44,440 nucleotides of DNA from an uncultured Bacteroidales bacterium. GTDB taxonomy: Bacteria; Bacteroidota; Bacteroidia; Bacteroidales; FEN-979. Below, piece by piece: positions 16,658-25,136 of the stretch. The stretch covers positions 1 through 44,440 of the forward strand of contig CAIWXI010000048.1 of assembly GCA_903916595.1 (NCBI GenBank). Direction: 5' to 3'. Both the position numbers and the translations under genes were made by a program. The notes beneath the pieces were generated by a model. The model made no database searches. It was not told where the DNA came from and saw nothing but the letters and a program-made list of their open reading frames with translations. The first letter of the stretch is position 1. Every line of letters begins with the position of its first letter.

Positions 16658-17361
16658 TGGTATTGTTTCAGGCATTTTTATTAGGTCTTCTGGGAAGTCT
16701 GCATTGTGCCGGAATGTGCGGGCCCATTGCCCTTGCGCTGCCTGTCAAACAGACCAGCTGGGGGACCCGGCTGGCGAGCAGCCTCTTGTATAATTCGGGA
16801 AGAATCCTTACTTATTCTGTACTGGGATTTTTGCTTGGACTGCTTGGGTTGGGTTTGTTCCTCTGGGGCATTCAGAGATGGGTCTCTATAGGCTTGGGCA
16901 GCATGATGATATTATGGGTGATCATGCCATTCATCTTGAGCAAAACACGCCTGAGCACGGGGATTTCTGGCATTACTTCAGCGTATAAGAAAGTGTTCGG
17001 AACACTTTTTTCCAGGAGAAACTACTTCTCGGTTTTAATCATCGGACTTCTGAATGGACTACTGCCTTGTGGCCTTGTATATATCGCGCTGGCAGGGGCC
17101 GTTGTGAGCCAGGGCCCGGCTGAAGGTTTTCTGTATATGTTTCTTTTCGGGCTCGGTACCATGCCGGTTTTAATTGCAGTTACACTTGCCGGGAACATTT
17201 TAGGCATAAGGTTTCGAAACCAGGTAAAAAACCTAATCCCTTACATCATTGTTCTGATCGGCATTTTATTTATACTCAGGGGACTGAATCTTGGTATCCC
17301 TTATGTGAGCCCGAAAATGGAGCCACAAAAGACCGTGCCTGCTTGCTGTCACGGAGAATAA
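16657..17361 (+). CDS. SafE/UreH-like multi-pass membrane protein in cbb3 operon
   Basis: The 234-residue protein has about six membrane segments. The N-terminal half carries GSLHCAGMCGPIALALP and the C-terminal half LNGLLPCGLVYIAL, the paired motifs of the sulfite-exporter TauE/SafE-like 'UreH-2' family often found with ccoGHIS genes. The cysteine-containing motifs on helices suggest metal or thiol chemistry linked to copper handling, but the function is not established; the 'sulfite exporter' name is by family only. The ATG at 16657 overlaps the ccoH stop (TGATG). A GTG at 16654 is a possible alternative. It is the last gene of the operon. Confidence 0.85.
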   Translation: MVLFQAFLLGLLGSLHCAGMCGPIALALPVKQTSWGTRLASSLLYNSGRILTYSVLGFLLGLLGLGLFLWGIQRWVSIGLGSMMILWVIMPFILSKTRLSTGISGITSAYKKVFGTLFSRRNYFSVLIIGLLNGLLPCGLVYIALAGAVVSQGPAEGFLYMFLFGLGTMPVLIAVTLAGNILGIRFRNQVKNLIPYIIVLIGILFILRGLNLGIPYVSPKMEPQKTVPACCHGE

Positions 17362-17386
17362 TTGATAATATTTTCGTAAAAGAACT

Positions 17387-17394
17387 TAACTTTG
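17387..17394 (+). promoter_or_regulatory. -7 promoter element of the lipoprotein cytochrome c gene
   Basis: TAACTTTG matches TAnnTTTG, and a TTG at 17362-17364 lies 22 bases upstream, close to the usual -33 spacing. The element is 28 bases before the ATG at 17423, giving the cytochrome its own promoter separate from the oxidase operon. Confidence 0.55.
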
Positions 17395-17422
17395 CACTTA
17401 TAAACAAACAAAACTCAGAATT

Positions 17423-17899
17423 ATGAAACGATTTGCTATTCTTTTACTATTGGTTTTCGCATCAGGTTTGATCCTCTCGTCCTGCGGAAGTGGAAGCCAG
17501 CCTGCAACTGAGGAAAAATCTGCTGCCGGTGCTCTGCCTGCCGATATTCAGGCCATGATGCCTAAAGGCGAACAGATTTACAAGACAAAATGCGTTGTTT
17601 GTCATCAGACGACTGGTCTTGGTGTTGAGAATGTTTTCCCTCCTTTAGCCAGTTCTGATTACCTGCTTGCCGACAAAACCCGTGCTGTAGCGCAGACACT
17701 TAACGGCTCCAAGATCGAGATGATCGTCAACGGTAAAAAATATACACAGGAAATGCTTCCCCAGGTTGATACCAAAGAAGATGCCGTTGCAGTAATCAAT
17801 TATGTGCTGAACAATTTCGGAAACAACGGGGGTTTTGTGACCCTTGATGAAGTGAAGAGTGTTGAGGTCAAGCCTCGCACTGCAGCTCCCGCGAAGTAA
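17423..17899 (+). CDS. Lipoprotein monoheme cytochrome c
   Basis: This 158-residue protein has a lipoprotein signal: MKRF, a hydrophobic stretch, then LILSSC with the lipidated Cys at 21. After a short Ala/Ser/Glu linker comes a class I cytochrome c domain with CVVCH at 57-61 and a candidate axial methionine in QEMLPQ. It would be anchored to a membrane facing the periplasm. Its position after the cbb3 genes suggests it may donate electrons to CcoP or CcoNO, but this is inferred from location only. The stop lies two bases from the stop of the convergent TPM-domain gene. Confidence 0.88.
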   Translation: MKRFAILLLLVFASGLILSSCGSGSQPATEEKSAAGALPADIQAMMPKGEQIYKTKCVVCHQTTGLGVENVFPPLASSDYLLADKTRAVAQTLNGSKIEMIVNGKKYTQEMLPQVDTKEDAVAVINYVLNNFGNNGGFVTLDEVKSVEVKPRTAAPAK

Positions 17900-17901
17900 A
17901 T

Positions 17902-18711
17902 TTACCAGCTTCCGCCAGCACCTCCACCACCGAAGCTGCCTCCGCCGAAGCCTCCGAATCCACCTCCGCCTCCGCCTCCGCCTCCGCCTCCAAATCCGGA
18001 ACCTGATGAGAAGTTGTTCCAGCTTCCGCTATGTCCGCTTCCGGAAGACCCCAGCATCCATAAGGCCATCCACCATGGAAGGCTTTTTCCAACCGAGTGT
18101 GAGCTGGCACGGCTTGCACGGATGGCAAAAAGTATCACCAGAAGTATTATGATAGGCACGATAAGCCCTATTGGCCCGGCATTGTGCTTTTTATTGTACT
18201 GATCGGCCGTGTATCTGCCCTTTGAAAGGTCTATCATCACTGTTGTTGCAGCATCAATGCCCCCATAATAATCTCCTTCCCTGAACCGTGGAATCATTTC
18301 ATTGTCAATTATTCTTTTCGAAAGAGCATCGGTGATTACATCTTCCAGCCCATAGCCTGAAGCAATATAGGCCTCACCTTTCTCTGACGAAGTTTTGGGT
18401 TTAACCAGAATGACAGCGCCATTATTTTTTCCCTTCTGACCCACGCCCCATTTTTCGGCCAGTCGATAGGTATAGTCAGCTTTGTCGTAGCCATTAAGAG
18501 AGTTGACCATAACGACGGCTATCTGATTAGAAGTGGAGTCGTTGAAAGCCACAAGTTTACGTTCAAGAGCAGCAAGCTGGTCAGGTGCCAGTGTGCCGGT
18601 AAAATCGTTAACCAGCCTTGGAGGCGACGGCCTGTCAGGAATATCCTGAGCACATACAGGCAAGGTGAATGCCATCAGCAATAAGAGGGAAATAATTCTC
18701 AGGATTTTCAT
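17902..18711 (-). CDS. TPM-domain (YgcG-like) exported protein with glycine-rich tail
   Basis: The 269-residue protein has a signal peptide (MKILRIISLLLLMAFTLPVCAQ), a TPM domain (about 30-170, with VNDFTGTL, GVGQKGKNNGAVILV and IASGYGLE), a membrane helix (IGLIVPIIILLVILFAI), and a C-terminal tail of almost pure glycine, serine and phenylalanine. This is the standard YgcG layout. TPM proteins associate with LemA proteins, which are encoded just upstream here; the domain may act as a phosphatase or chaperone-like factor, with photosystem II repair known only in plants. The start at 18711 is chosen because it gives the signal peptide; the frame stays open upstream and would overlap the preceding gene. 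Confidence 0.88.
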   Translation of the reverse strand: MKILRIISLLLLMAFTLPVCAQDIPDRPSPPRLVNDFTGTLAPDQLAALERKLVAFNDSTSNQIAVVMVNSLNGYDKADYTYRLAEKWGVGQKGKNNGAVILVKPKTSSEKGEAYIASGYGLEDVITDALSKRIIDNEMIPRFREGDYYGGIDAATTVMIDLSKGRYTADQYNKKHNAGPIGLIVPIIILLVILFAIRASRASSHSVGKSLPWWMALWMLGSSGSGHSGSWNNFSSGSGFGGGGGGGGGGGFGGFGGGSFGGGGAGGSW

Positions 18712-18721
18712 ATTCTCATGA

Positions 18722-19168
18722 TTAATTTTTCCCAAATGAGATCTCGTCGGGAAGTTCATTCTTATCGTTAGCAAGATAAGGGAAATGCTTCTTAAGCTGC
18801 TCCCCGGTAGCATAGATAGCCCCGATGAGCCCTTCGGTAAATTTACTTTCTTTGAAATCCAAAAGCATCTGATGTTTTACCTGGTCCCAGAATTTTTCAG
18901 GAACTACCTTGTGTATGCCTTTATCGCCAAGAATAGCAAACTGCCTGCTTTTAACAGCCAGGTATATCAATACCCCGTTCCTGAGTTCGGTCTGGTTCAT
19001 GCCCAGCTGCTTAAAAAGAAAGGCAGCACGATCAAGAACATCCCCGTTCAGGGTCTTTTCAATATGAACACGAATCTCTCCGGAGGTTTTGTGTTCAGCT
19101 CCAGCAATAGCTTTTGTAATGGCCTCCTGCTGTTCCGGGCTGAAGAAATCCCTGGCTGTATTGCCCAT
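18722..19168 (-). CDS. TPM-domain protein, cytosolic form
   Basis: This 148-residue protein consists of one TPM domain (formerly DUF477) with EAITKAIAGAEHKTSGEIRV near the N-terminus, a central NGVLIYLAV, and a GDKGIHKVVP segment. It lacks the signal peptide, membrane helix and glycine-rich tail of its downstream neighbour, from which it is separated by 10 bases. LemA followed by two TPM genes is a recurrent Bacteroidota arrangement. The function is unknown beyond likely cooperation with LemA. Confidence 0.85.
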   Translation of the reverse strand: MGNTARDFFSPEQQEAITKAIAGAEHKTSGEIRVHIEKTLNGDVLDRAAFLFKQLGMNQTELRNGVLIYLAVKSRQFAILGDKGIHKVVPEKFWDQVKHQMLLDFKESKFTEGLIGAIYATGEQLKKHFPYLANDKNELPDEISFGKN

Positions 19169-19183
19169 GGCTGTCGTTATTTA

Positions 19184-19780
19184 TTAAAACTTTACCTCGG
19201 GGGCTTTTTCGGCGCCCTGAACAGCCTTGAAAAATGCTTTTTCCTTAAACCCGAACATGCCTGCAAAGATATTTGAAGGAAAACGCTTGACCTGGATGTT
19301 GTAATCCTGAACTACCTGGTTGAACTTCATACGTTCAACAGTAATACGGTTTTCGGTTCCTTCAAGCTGAGACTGCAGTTCACTGAAATTCTGCGTGGCT
19401 TTGAGCTGAGGATAATTCTCGGTAACCATCATCAGCCTCGAAAGTGTTGAACTGAGATTGTCCTGGGCGCTCTGAAACCTCTGTAGTGAAGCTTCGTCGA
19501 GATTTTTCGGGCTGATCGTTACCTTGGTGGCATTAGCTCTCGCTTCAATCACATCGGTAAGTGTTTTCTGCTCGAAATTTGCTACTCCTTTTACGGTATT
19601 TACGAGGTTTGGGATAAGATCAGAACGCCTCTGGTATACGTTCTCTACCTGAGCCCACTGCTGTTGTACTACCTGGTCATTGGTTACCAGACTGTTGTAT
19701 GAACTCTGGCCCCATGAGAACAAAAGCAACACTGCCAGAACTACCACGATAAGAATGATCCAACCTTTACTGAGTTTCAT
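19184..19780 (-). CDS. lemA: LemA family membrane-anchored protein
   Basis: This 198-residue protein has an N-terminal membrane helix (about 7-25, WIILIVVVLAVLLLF) and a long helical body typical of LemA, including YNSLVTNDQVVQQQWAQVEN, QRRSDLIPNLV and ENRITVERMKFN. LemA proteins are short-N-tail membrane proteins of unclear role, often linked to TPM proteins, as here. It is the first gene of the lemA-TPM-TPM operon. A TATATTTG element about 80 bases upstream suggests a fairly long leader. Confidence 0.92.
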   Translation of the reverse strand: MKLSKGWIILIVVVLAVLLLFSWGQSSYNSLVTNDQVVQQQWAQVENVYQRRSDLIPNLVNTVKGVANFEQKTLTDVIEARANATKVTISPKNLDEASLQRFQSAQDNLSSTLSRLMMVTENYPQLKATQNFSELQSQLEGTENRITVERMKFNQVVQDYNIQVKRFPSNIFAGMFGFKEKAFFKAVQGAEKAPEVKF

Positions 19781-19861
19781 AGTTTTTGTTTTTGGTTTCT
19801 ATTGTTTCAAACGGGCCTTCAGACCCGGGTGTTTGATTTTCAAGTACTATCTTATTTGACG

Positions 19862-19869
19862 CAAATATA
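19862..19869 (-). promoter_or_regulatory. -7 promoter element of the lemA operon
   Basis: The minus strand reads TATATTTG, a full TAnnTTTG match, between the htpG stop (19884) and the lemA ATG (19780). The roughly 75-base leader is longer than for other genes in this window. No clear -33 element was seen. Confidence 0.45.
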
Positions 19870-19883
19870 ATCAGAAGTTACAC

Positions 19884-21785
19884 TTACAGGCTTTCGATAT
19901 TTCTTTTGATGAAATCGGAAAGGTCTTTGCCTTTCAGCTGGTTCTGAGCCAGCATAGCCAGGTCGAAGAGCTGTTTAACAATCTCAGCCTGTTTGCCTCC
20001 ATCAGGATCAAGAAGCAGTTTTCCGATCTTCGGATGATTCGAGTTTACTACCAGGTTGTACTTCTCGGGCATAGTACCCATGAAACTGTAACCTCCGCCC
20101 AGAGCCGACATGTCTTTCATCCTGCGCATGAATTCATCCTGGGTGATCAAAAGTGGCGATTCCTTCTCGCTCAGACTTTCGAGGAGAATAGTATATTTCT
20201 CCTTATCGATCTGCTTCTCTATCATCTCCTTCAAAGCTTTTTGCTGATCTTCATTCAATTTTGAAGGCATCGGGTCCTGTTTCTCGATGAGTTTGTCTAC
20301 AGTATTCGAGTCGATGCGGGTAAATCTCGATTTCTCGAATTTCTGCTCCAGCGTATTTACAAAATGAGTATCGATAACGCCATCCAGCAGCAACACGTCA
20401 TAACCCCTGTCATTAACCGCTTCGATAAAACTGAACTGTTCATCAATATTGCTCGTATAAAGATACACGAGGCTCCCGTTCTTGTCTTTCTGGTTATCTT
20501 TTATTTTGTTCTCGTATTCTTCGAAAGTGAAATACTTACTCTCGGTATTCTTAAGCAGACAGAATTTCTTTGCCCTGTCGAAAAAATCAGGCTCCGAGAT
20601 GATCCCGTACTCGATGAACACCTTGATGTCGTCCCATTTGGCTTCAAAATCAGCCCGGTTCTCCTTGAATAGTGATTCCAGTTTATCGGCCACCTTTTTG
20701 GTGATGTGATTGCTGATTTTCTTTACGTTTGGATCGGTCTGCAGGTATGAACGCGAAACATTCAGAGGGATATCCGGGGAATCGAGTACTCCATGGAGAA
20801 GCGTAAGAAATTCAGGTACAATGCCTTCCACCGAATCGGTGACAAAAACCTGGTTGCAGTATAGCTGGATCTTGTTCTTTTGAACTTCCATCGTTTTCTT
20901 CACCTTGGGGAAATACAGAATACCCGTGAGGTTGAAAGGATAGTCAACATTCAGGTGGATCTGGAACAAGGGGTCCTCGAAGGTATGAGGATATAATTCA
21001 CGATAGAAACTCTTGTAATCCTCGTCTTTCAGGTCAAGGGGTTTCTTTTTCCATAAGGGATCGGTATTGTTGATGATTCTTGGTTTTTCAATTTCGATCT
21101 CCTTGTCATTTCCTTTATCATCCTTTTCACCCGGCACTTTCTCCCATGTTTTCTCACTGCCAAAACGGATGGGGACAGGCAGAAACTTACAGTATTTTTT
21201 CAGGATTTCGAGAATTTTGTATTCTTCAAGATAGTCTTTTGAGTCATCAGAAATATGCAGTATGATCTCGGTTCCACGGTCTTTTTTCTTGCTGTCTTCC
21301 ATCGTATATTCAGGACTGCCGTCACATTCCCAGAGAACCGGTTTGGTATCGCCTTCGGTCTTATAGGTTTTAGTGTGGATCTCGACCTTGTCGGAAACCA
21401 TGAAACTCGAATAAAAACCAAGGCCAAAATGTCCGATGATAGCATTCACTTCAGCTTCAGATTTAGTCTTAAACTCACTGATGAACTCTTCTGCGCTGGA
21501 AAAGGCAATCTGGTTGATATATTTGTCGACTTCCTCTGCATTCATGCCGATACCCTTGTCTTTTACCGAAATAGTTTTACGTTTCGGGTTAACTTTCACT
21601 TCAATGGTAAGGTCGCCCAGTTCACCGTTAAATTTGCCGATGGAAGCCAGGGTCTTTAATTTCTGGGTCGCATCAACCGCGTTTGAGATAAGTTCACGCA
21701 GAAAAATCTCATGCTCCGAATACAGGAACTTCTTGATGATAGGAAAAATGTTCTCAGTCTGAACGTTGATCTTGCCTTTTTGCAT
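19884..21785 (-). CDS. htpG: Molecular chaperone HtpG (Hsp90)
   Basis: The 633-residue protein has the Hsp90 ATPase domain at the N-terminus: ELISNAVDATQKL, DKGIGMN and GHFGLGFYSSFMV bind ATP. A middle domain follows (YPFNLTGILYFP, LNVSRSYLQ with the catalytic Arg) and then a C-terminal dimerisation domain. It is a cytosolic ATP-dependent chaperone. Length and motifs are normal. The region upstream (21786-22030) is 245 bases with no gene; it contains a TACCTTGT sequence on the minus strand and a short CGGC-GAA-GCCG hairpin within the leader. I found no CIRCE element. Confidence 0.97.
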   Translation of the reverse strand: MQKGKINVQTENIFPIIKKFLYSEHEIFLRELISNAVDATQKLKTLASIGKFNGELGDLTIEVKVNPKRKTISVKDKGIGMNAEEVDKYINQIAFSSAEEFISEFKTKSEAEVNAIIGHFGLGFYSSFMVSDKVEIHTKTYKTEGDTKPVLWECDGSPEYTMEDSKKKDRGTEIILHISDDSKDYLEEYKILEILKKYCKFLPVPIRFGSEKTWEKVPGEKDDKGNDKEIEIEKPRIINNTDPLWKKKPLDLKDEDYKSFYRELYPHTFEDPLFQIHLNVDYPFNLTGILYFPKVKKTMEVQKNKIQLYCNQVFVTDSVEGIVPEFLTLLHGVLDSPDIPLNVSRSYLQTDPNVKKISNHITKKVADKLESLFKENRADFEAKWDDIKVFIEYGIISEPDFFDRAKKFCLLKNTESKYFTFEEYENKIKDNQKDKNGSLVYLYTSNIDEQFSFIEAVNDRGYDVLLLDGVIDTHFVNTLEQKFEKSRFTRIDSNTVDKLIEKQDPMPSKLNEDQQKALKEMIEKQIDKEKYTILLESLSEKESPLLITQDEFMRRMKDMSALGGGYSFMGTMPEKYNLVVNSNHPKIGKLLLDPDGGKQAEIVKQLFDLAMLAQNQLKGKDLSDFIKRNIESL

Positions 21786-22030
21786 AGTTTAATGTGTTAT
21801 GTTGTTTATTACTTTTTCGGCTTCGCCGGATGTCATCGTACAAGGTAATTACGATTACCCGGCTGGGTTCCTGATACCACAAAGCAAGTGCCATTTTTTA
21901 ATTCTGCCAAAATGTCAAAATGTTCTTTAAAATGGGAGATAAAAATTTATGCCAGCCATACAATCCGTGAAAATATATTTATACATTTACATTGTCGTTG
22001 ATCCTGAAAACTTACACTAAAAACACTTAT

Positions 22031-23047
22031 ATGACTGCTATCGATTGGAAGAACCTGCCCTTTGGTTATTTTAAGACCGACTACAACTTACGTGCATACT
22101 GGAAAGACGGCAGATGGAGCCCGCTGGAGGTTACCGACTCGGAATACATCAACATGCATATGGCCGCTACCTGTCTGCATTACGGGCAGGAAGCCTTTGA
22201 AGGACTTAAAGCGTTCACGGGGGCTGATGGACAAATCCGGATTTTCAGGCTGGATGAGAATGGCAAGCGTATGAACAATTCTGCCATTGGTCTTATCATG
22301 CCTCAAATTCCATCTGAGATGTTCCGGGAAGCTGTCCTTAAAGTCGTTCAGCTGAATAAAAAATACATCCCTCCATACGGCGAAGGAGCATCCCTGTACA
22401 TCCGTCCGCTACTAATAGGAACCGGCCCTGAAGTTGGAGTAAGACCGGCAAAGGAATATACGTTTGTGATTTTCGTTGGACCCGTCGGACCATATTTCAA
22501 GGAAGGTTTCAGCCCGGTAATGATGCAGATCGTGAGGGATTTCGACCGTGCGGCGCCGCTTGGTACAGGCCATATCAAGGTTGGCGGAAATTATGGCGCC
22601 AGCCTGCGTGCAGGGGTACGTGCCCATGCCGAAGGTTATGCTTCCTGTATCTTTCTGGATGCTAAAGAAAAGAAATACATAGACGAGGCCGGTCCCGCGA
22701 ATTTTTTTGCTATCAAAGGAAACACCTATATAACTCCCAAATCATCTTCCATACTGCCGTCCATTACAAACATGTCACTGCGTGTTCTGGCAGAAGAAAT
22801 CGGATTGAAAGTTGAAGTGAGGCCTGTTGCTGTTGAGGAACTTGCAGGATTTGACGAAGTTGGTGCCTGCGGTACCGCGGCTGTCATCTCACCCATCGGT
22901 TCCATTCATGACAGGGATACCGGAAAAATATACCAGTATTGCAAGGAAGGCAAAGCAGGTAAGGTATCGGTTAAACTGTATTCTATGCTACGTGATATTC
23001 AGGACGGCAAAACCCCTGATCATCATGGGTGGATCACGGTTGTTTAA
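22031..23047 (+). CDS. ilvE: Branched-chain amino acid aminotransferase
   Basis: This 338-residue class IV PLP aminotransferase matches the BCAT family: LHYGQEAFEGLKAF, YIRPLLIG, the PLP-lysine region GHIKVGGNYGASL, and a C-terminal AVEELAGFDEVGACGTAAVI. It interconverts leucine, isoleucine and valine with their 2-oxo acids using glutamate. I use the ATG at 22031; a TTG at 21992 would add 13 unrelated residues in front. A heptanucleotide array begins two bases after the stop. The next gene, pyrF, is on the same strand 64 bases further on. Confidence 0.94.
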   Translation: MTAIDWKNLPFGYFKTDYNLRAYWKDGRWSPLEVTDSEYINMHMAATCLHYGQEAFEGLKAFTGADGQIRIFRLDENGKRMNNSAIGLIMPQIPSEMFREAVLKVVQLNKKYIPPYGEGASLYIRPLLIGTGPEVGVRPAKEYTFVIFVGPVGPYFKEGFSPVMMQIVRDFDRAAPLGTGHIKVGGNYGASLRAGVRAHAEGYASCIFLDAKEKKYIDEAGPANFFAIKGNTYITPKSSSILPSITNMSLRVLAEEIGLKVEVRPVAVEELAGFDEVGACGTAAVISPIGSIHDRDTGKIYQYCKEGKAGKVSVKLYSMLRDIQDGKTPDHHGWITVV

Positions 23048-23048
23048 T

Positions 23049-23083
23049 CTGATATCTGATTTCAGATGGCAGATGGCAGATAT
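23049..23083. repeat. Heptanucleotide array R2 between ilvE and pyrF
   Basis: Five contiguous 7-base units in strict phase: CTGATAT, CTGATTT, CAGATGG, CAGATGG, CAGATAT. The first two are in the opposite orientation to the last three, so ATCTGA-TT-TCAGAT can form a small hairpin. The array starts two bases after the ilvE stop and ends 28 bases before the pyrF ATG. Confidence 0.85.
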
Positions 23084-23111
23084 TTCGCTCCTTAATTAAT
23101 CGTAAATTCTC

Positions 23112-23945
23112 ATGACACGACAGGAACTCATCAACCTTATCCGCCGTAAACAGTCCTTTCTCTGTATCGGGCTCGACACCGATCTGGGTAAAATTCCGCG
23201 GCATCTGACATCACTCGAAGATCCCATCTTCGAATTCAATAAAGCCATCATTGATGCAACTATCGATCTGACTGTAGCCTACAAGCCAAATCTTGCCTTT
23301 TATGAATGTTACGGCGTAAAAGGATGGGAAAGTCTTACCCGTACAATCGACTATATTAATACGACATATCCTGGTCAGGCTTTTACTATTGCCGATGCTA
23401 AACGAGGCGACATTGGCAACACTTCTCAGCAATATGCGCGGGCGATGTTCGACAAACCTTCATCCGGCCTTGAATTTGACGCGGTTACCGTGGCCCCATA
23501 CATGGGAGAGGACTCGGTAAAACCCTTTCTGTCCTATCCGTCGAAGTGGATCATCGTGCTTGCTCTTACTTCTAACAAGGGGGCTGAAGATTTTCAATTT
23601 TTTAAAAGCCAGGATACAAGGCTGTTTGAGCAGGTCCTCATCAAATCAAAGTCATGGGGAAGCGAGGAAAACATGATGTACGTGGTTGGTGCAACGAAGG
23701 CAGAGATGCTTGCCGACATCAGGAAGATTGTTCCGGATCATTTCCTGTTGGTTCCCGGAGTAGGTGCCCAGGGTGGCAGTCTGCAGGAAGTTGTAAAATA
23801 TGGAATGACAAAAGACTGCGGACTTCTGGTGAATTCCAGCCGGAATATTATCTATGCATCGAATGGAACTGACTTTGCAATTAAAGCACGCGAAGAAGCG
23901 GGTCGTATGCAGAAGGAAATGCATTATCTGATATCTGCCATCTGA
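23112..23945 (+). CDS. pyrF: Orotidine 5'-phosphate decarboxylase, type 2
   Basis: This 277-residue protein makes UMP from OMP in pyrimidine synthesis. It shows the type 2 family features: FLCIGLDTD near the N-terminus, the catalytic [10 protein letters not shown] (Asp-Lys-Asp triad region) in the middle, and VVGATKAEM and VPGVGAQGG toward the C-terminus. The length is normal for type 2. The last codons, including the TGA stop, lie inside a heptanucleotide array, so the C-terminal HYLISAI residues are repeat-encoded. It converges on prfA with 30 bases between stops. Confidence 0.95.
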   Translation: MTRQELINLIRRKQSFLCIGLDTDLGKIPRHLTSLEDPIFEFNKAIIDATIDLTVAYKPNLAFYECYGVKGWESLTRTIDYINTTYPGQAFTIADAKRGDIGNTSQQYARAMFDKPSSGLEFDAVTVAPYMGEDSVKPFLSYPSKWIIVLALTSNKGAEDFQFFKSQDTRLFEQVLIKSKSWGSEENMMYVVGATKAEMLADIRKIVPDHFLLVPGVGAQGGSLQEVVKYGMTKDCGLLVNSSRNIIYASNGTDFAIKAREEAGRMQKEMHYLISAI

Positions 23946-23972
23946 TATCTGATATCCGATATCTGATATCTC
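23924..23972. repeat. Heptanucleotide array R3 at the pyrF/prfA convergent junction
   Basis: Seven contiguous 7-base units in phase: TTATCTG, ATATCTG, CCATCTG, ATATCTG, ATATCCG, ATATCTG, ATATCTC. The array covers the last seven or so codons and the stop of pyrF and fills the gap to the prfA stop at 23976. Confidence 0.87.
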
Positions 23973-23975
23973 TTT

Positions 23976-25046
23976 TCAACTAACTGCTTCTTTCAGCCTT
24001 TCGGCATTCTCGGCCAGCTGTAGTGCATCGATCAGGGGTTGAACATCCCCGTCAAGAACTACCGGCAGGTTGTAAATGGTCATATTGATACGATGGTCGG
24101 TAACCCTGCTTTGAGCATAATTATATGTGCGGATCTTGGCCGAGCGGTCTCCGGTTGAAACCATAGTCTTTCGCTTTTTCGAGATTTCATCGAGGTATTT
24201 CTGATGCTCCAGCTCATACAGCCTTGTACGCAGTACTTTCATGGCCTTTTCAAAATTCTTCATCTGGGATTTTTCGTCCTGGCATGTGACTACAATTCCT
24301 GAAGGTACGTGTGTAAGGCGGATGGCGGAATAAGTTGTATTCACCGATTGCCCGCCAGGTCCCGACGAACAATATGTGTCTTTGCGCACATCGGAAATTT
24401 TGATTTCAACATCAAACTCATCCGCCTCCGGCAAAACAGCAACCGTGGCGGCAGAAGTATGAACACGGCCCTGGGTCTCGGTCTGTGGTACCCGCTGCAC
24501 GCGGTGAACACCCGACTCATATTTCATCTGGCCATAAGCGCCTTCGCCAATGACATTGAAAATGATTTCCTTAAAGCCTCCCATGGTTCCTTCAGAGAAA
24601 TCAATCAGCTCTGTCTTCCACCGGCGTGCTTCACAATACTTCGAGTACATCCGGTACAGGTCACCAGCAAAGATGCTGGCCTCGTCGCCTCCGGTGCCTG
24701 CCCGTATCTCCACAATCGCATTCTTGCCGTCCTCAGGATCGACAGGTATCAGCATCAGCCTTACGTCCTCTTCCAGCTTGTCTCTTTCGTTGTTTAATGT
24801 TTCAAGTTCTTCCTTGGCCATGGACCGGAACTCTTCATCCTTTTCATTGTATAGAATTTCTTTGGCGTTGTCGATATTGGCAAGAATATTCTTATAAATC
24901 TCATACGCCTCCATAATCGGTGTAAGTTCTTTGAAATCCTTACTCAGCTTGATATAACGCTTCATGTCGCTGATTATATCAGGCTCACTCATCTGCTTCT
25001 GAATATCATCAAACTTCTGCTTTATCGCCTCCAGTTTATCTACCAT
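23976..25046 (-). CDS. prfA: Peptide chain release factor 1
   Basis: This 356-residue factor has the catalytic GGQ at residues 231-233 (in [10 protein letters not shown]) and the RF1-type stop-recognition region [17 protein letters not shown], where PxT is characteristic of RF1 (RF2 has SPF). It ends translation at UAA and UAG. Length and domain order (coiled N-terminal domain, then the codon-reading and GGQ domains) are normal. A TACCTTTG promoter element lies 25 bases upstream of the ATG, with a heptanucleotide array just behind it. Confidence 0.96.
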   Translation of the reverse strand: MVDKLEAIKQKFDDIQKQMSEPDIISDMKRYIKLSKDFKELTPIMEAYEIYKNILANIDNAKEILYNEKDEEFRSMAKEELETLNNERDKLEEDVRLMLIPVDPEDGKNAIVEIRAGTGGDEASIFAGDLYRMYSKYCEARRWKTELIDFSEGTMGGFKEIIFNVIGEGAYGQMKYESGVHRVQRVPQTETQGRVHTSAATVAVLPEADEFDVEIKISDVRKDTYCSSGPGGQSVNTTYSAIRLTHVPSGIVVTCQDEKSQMKNFEKAMKVLRTRLYELEHQKYLDEISKKRKTMVSTGDRSAKIRTYNYAQSRVTDHRINMTIYNLPVVLDGDVQPLIDALQLAENAERLKEAVS

Positions 25047-25070
25047 TCTCTAAACTCCTCTTTGAGGGTG

Positions 25071-25078
25071 CAAAGGTA
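25071..25078 (-). promoter_or_regulatory. -7 promoter element of prfA
   Basis: The minus strand reads TACCTTTG. The place where a -33 element would lie (about 25098-25102) is occupied by heptanucleotide array R4, and no TTG is visible there. Confidence 0.5.
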
Positions 25079-25094
25079 AGGAATAAATAGCGAA

Positions 25095-25136
25095 ATATCT
25101 GCCATCTGCCATCTGATATCAGATATCTGATATCAG
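25095..25136. repeat. Heptanucleotide array R4 with a 24-base perfect palindrome
   Basis: Six contiguous 7-base units in phase: ATATCTG, CCATCTG, CCATCTG, ATATCAG, ATATCTG, ATATCAG. Alternating orientation creates a perfect 24-base palindrome at 25113-25136 (two CTGATATCAG arms around ATAT). The purM stop codon (25133-25135) is inside it. The array lies between purM and the prfA promoter element. Confidence 0.88.

Noticed and set aside
18785-19276. A 163-codon plus-strand open frame over the TPM/LemA genes
   Set aside because: Antisense to two recognised genes, with no family features.
21786-22030. Possible terminator or riboswitch between htpG and ilvE
   Set aside because: The short CGGC-TTC-GCCG hairpin has its T-run on the wrong side for termination of either flanking gene, and no riboswitch fold was recognised.
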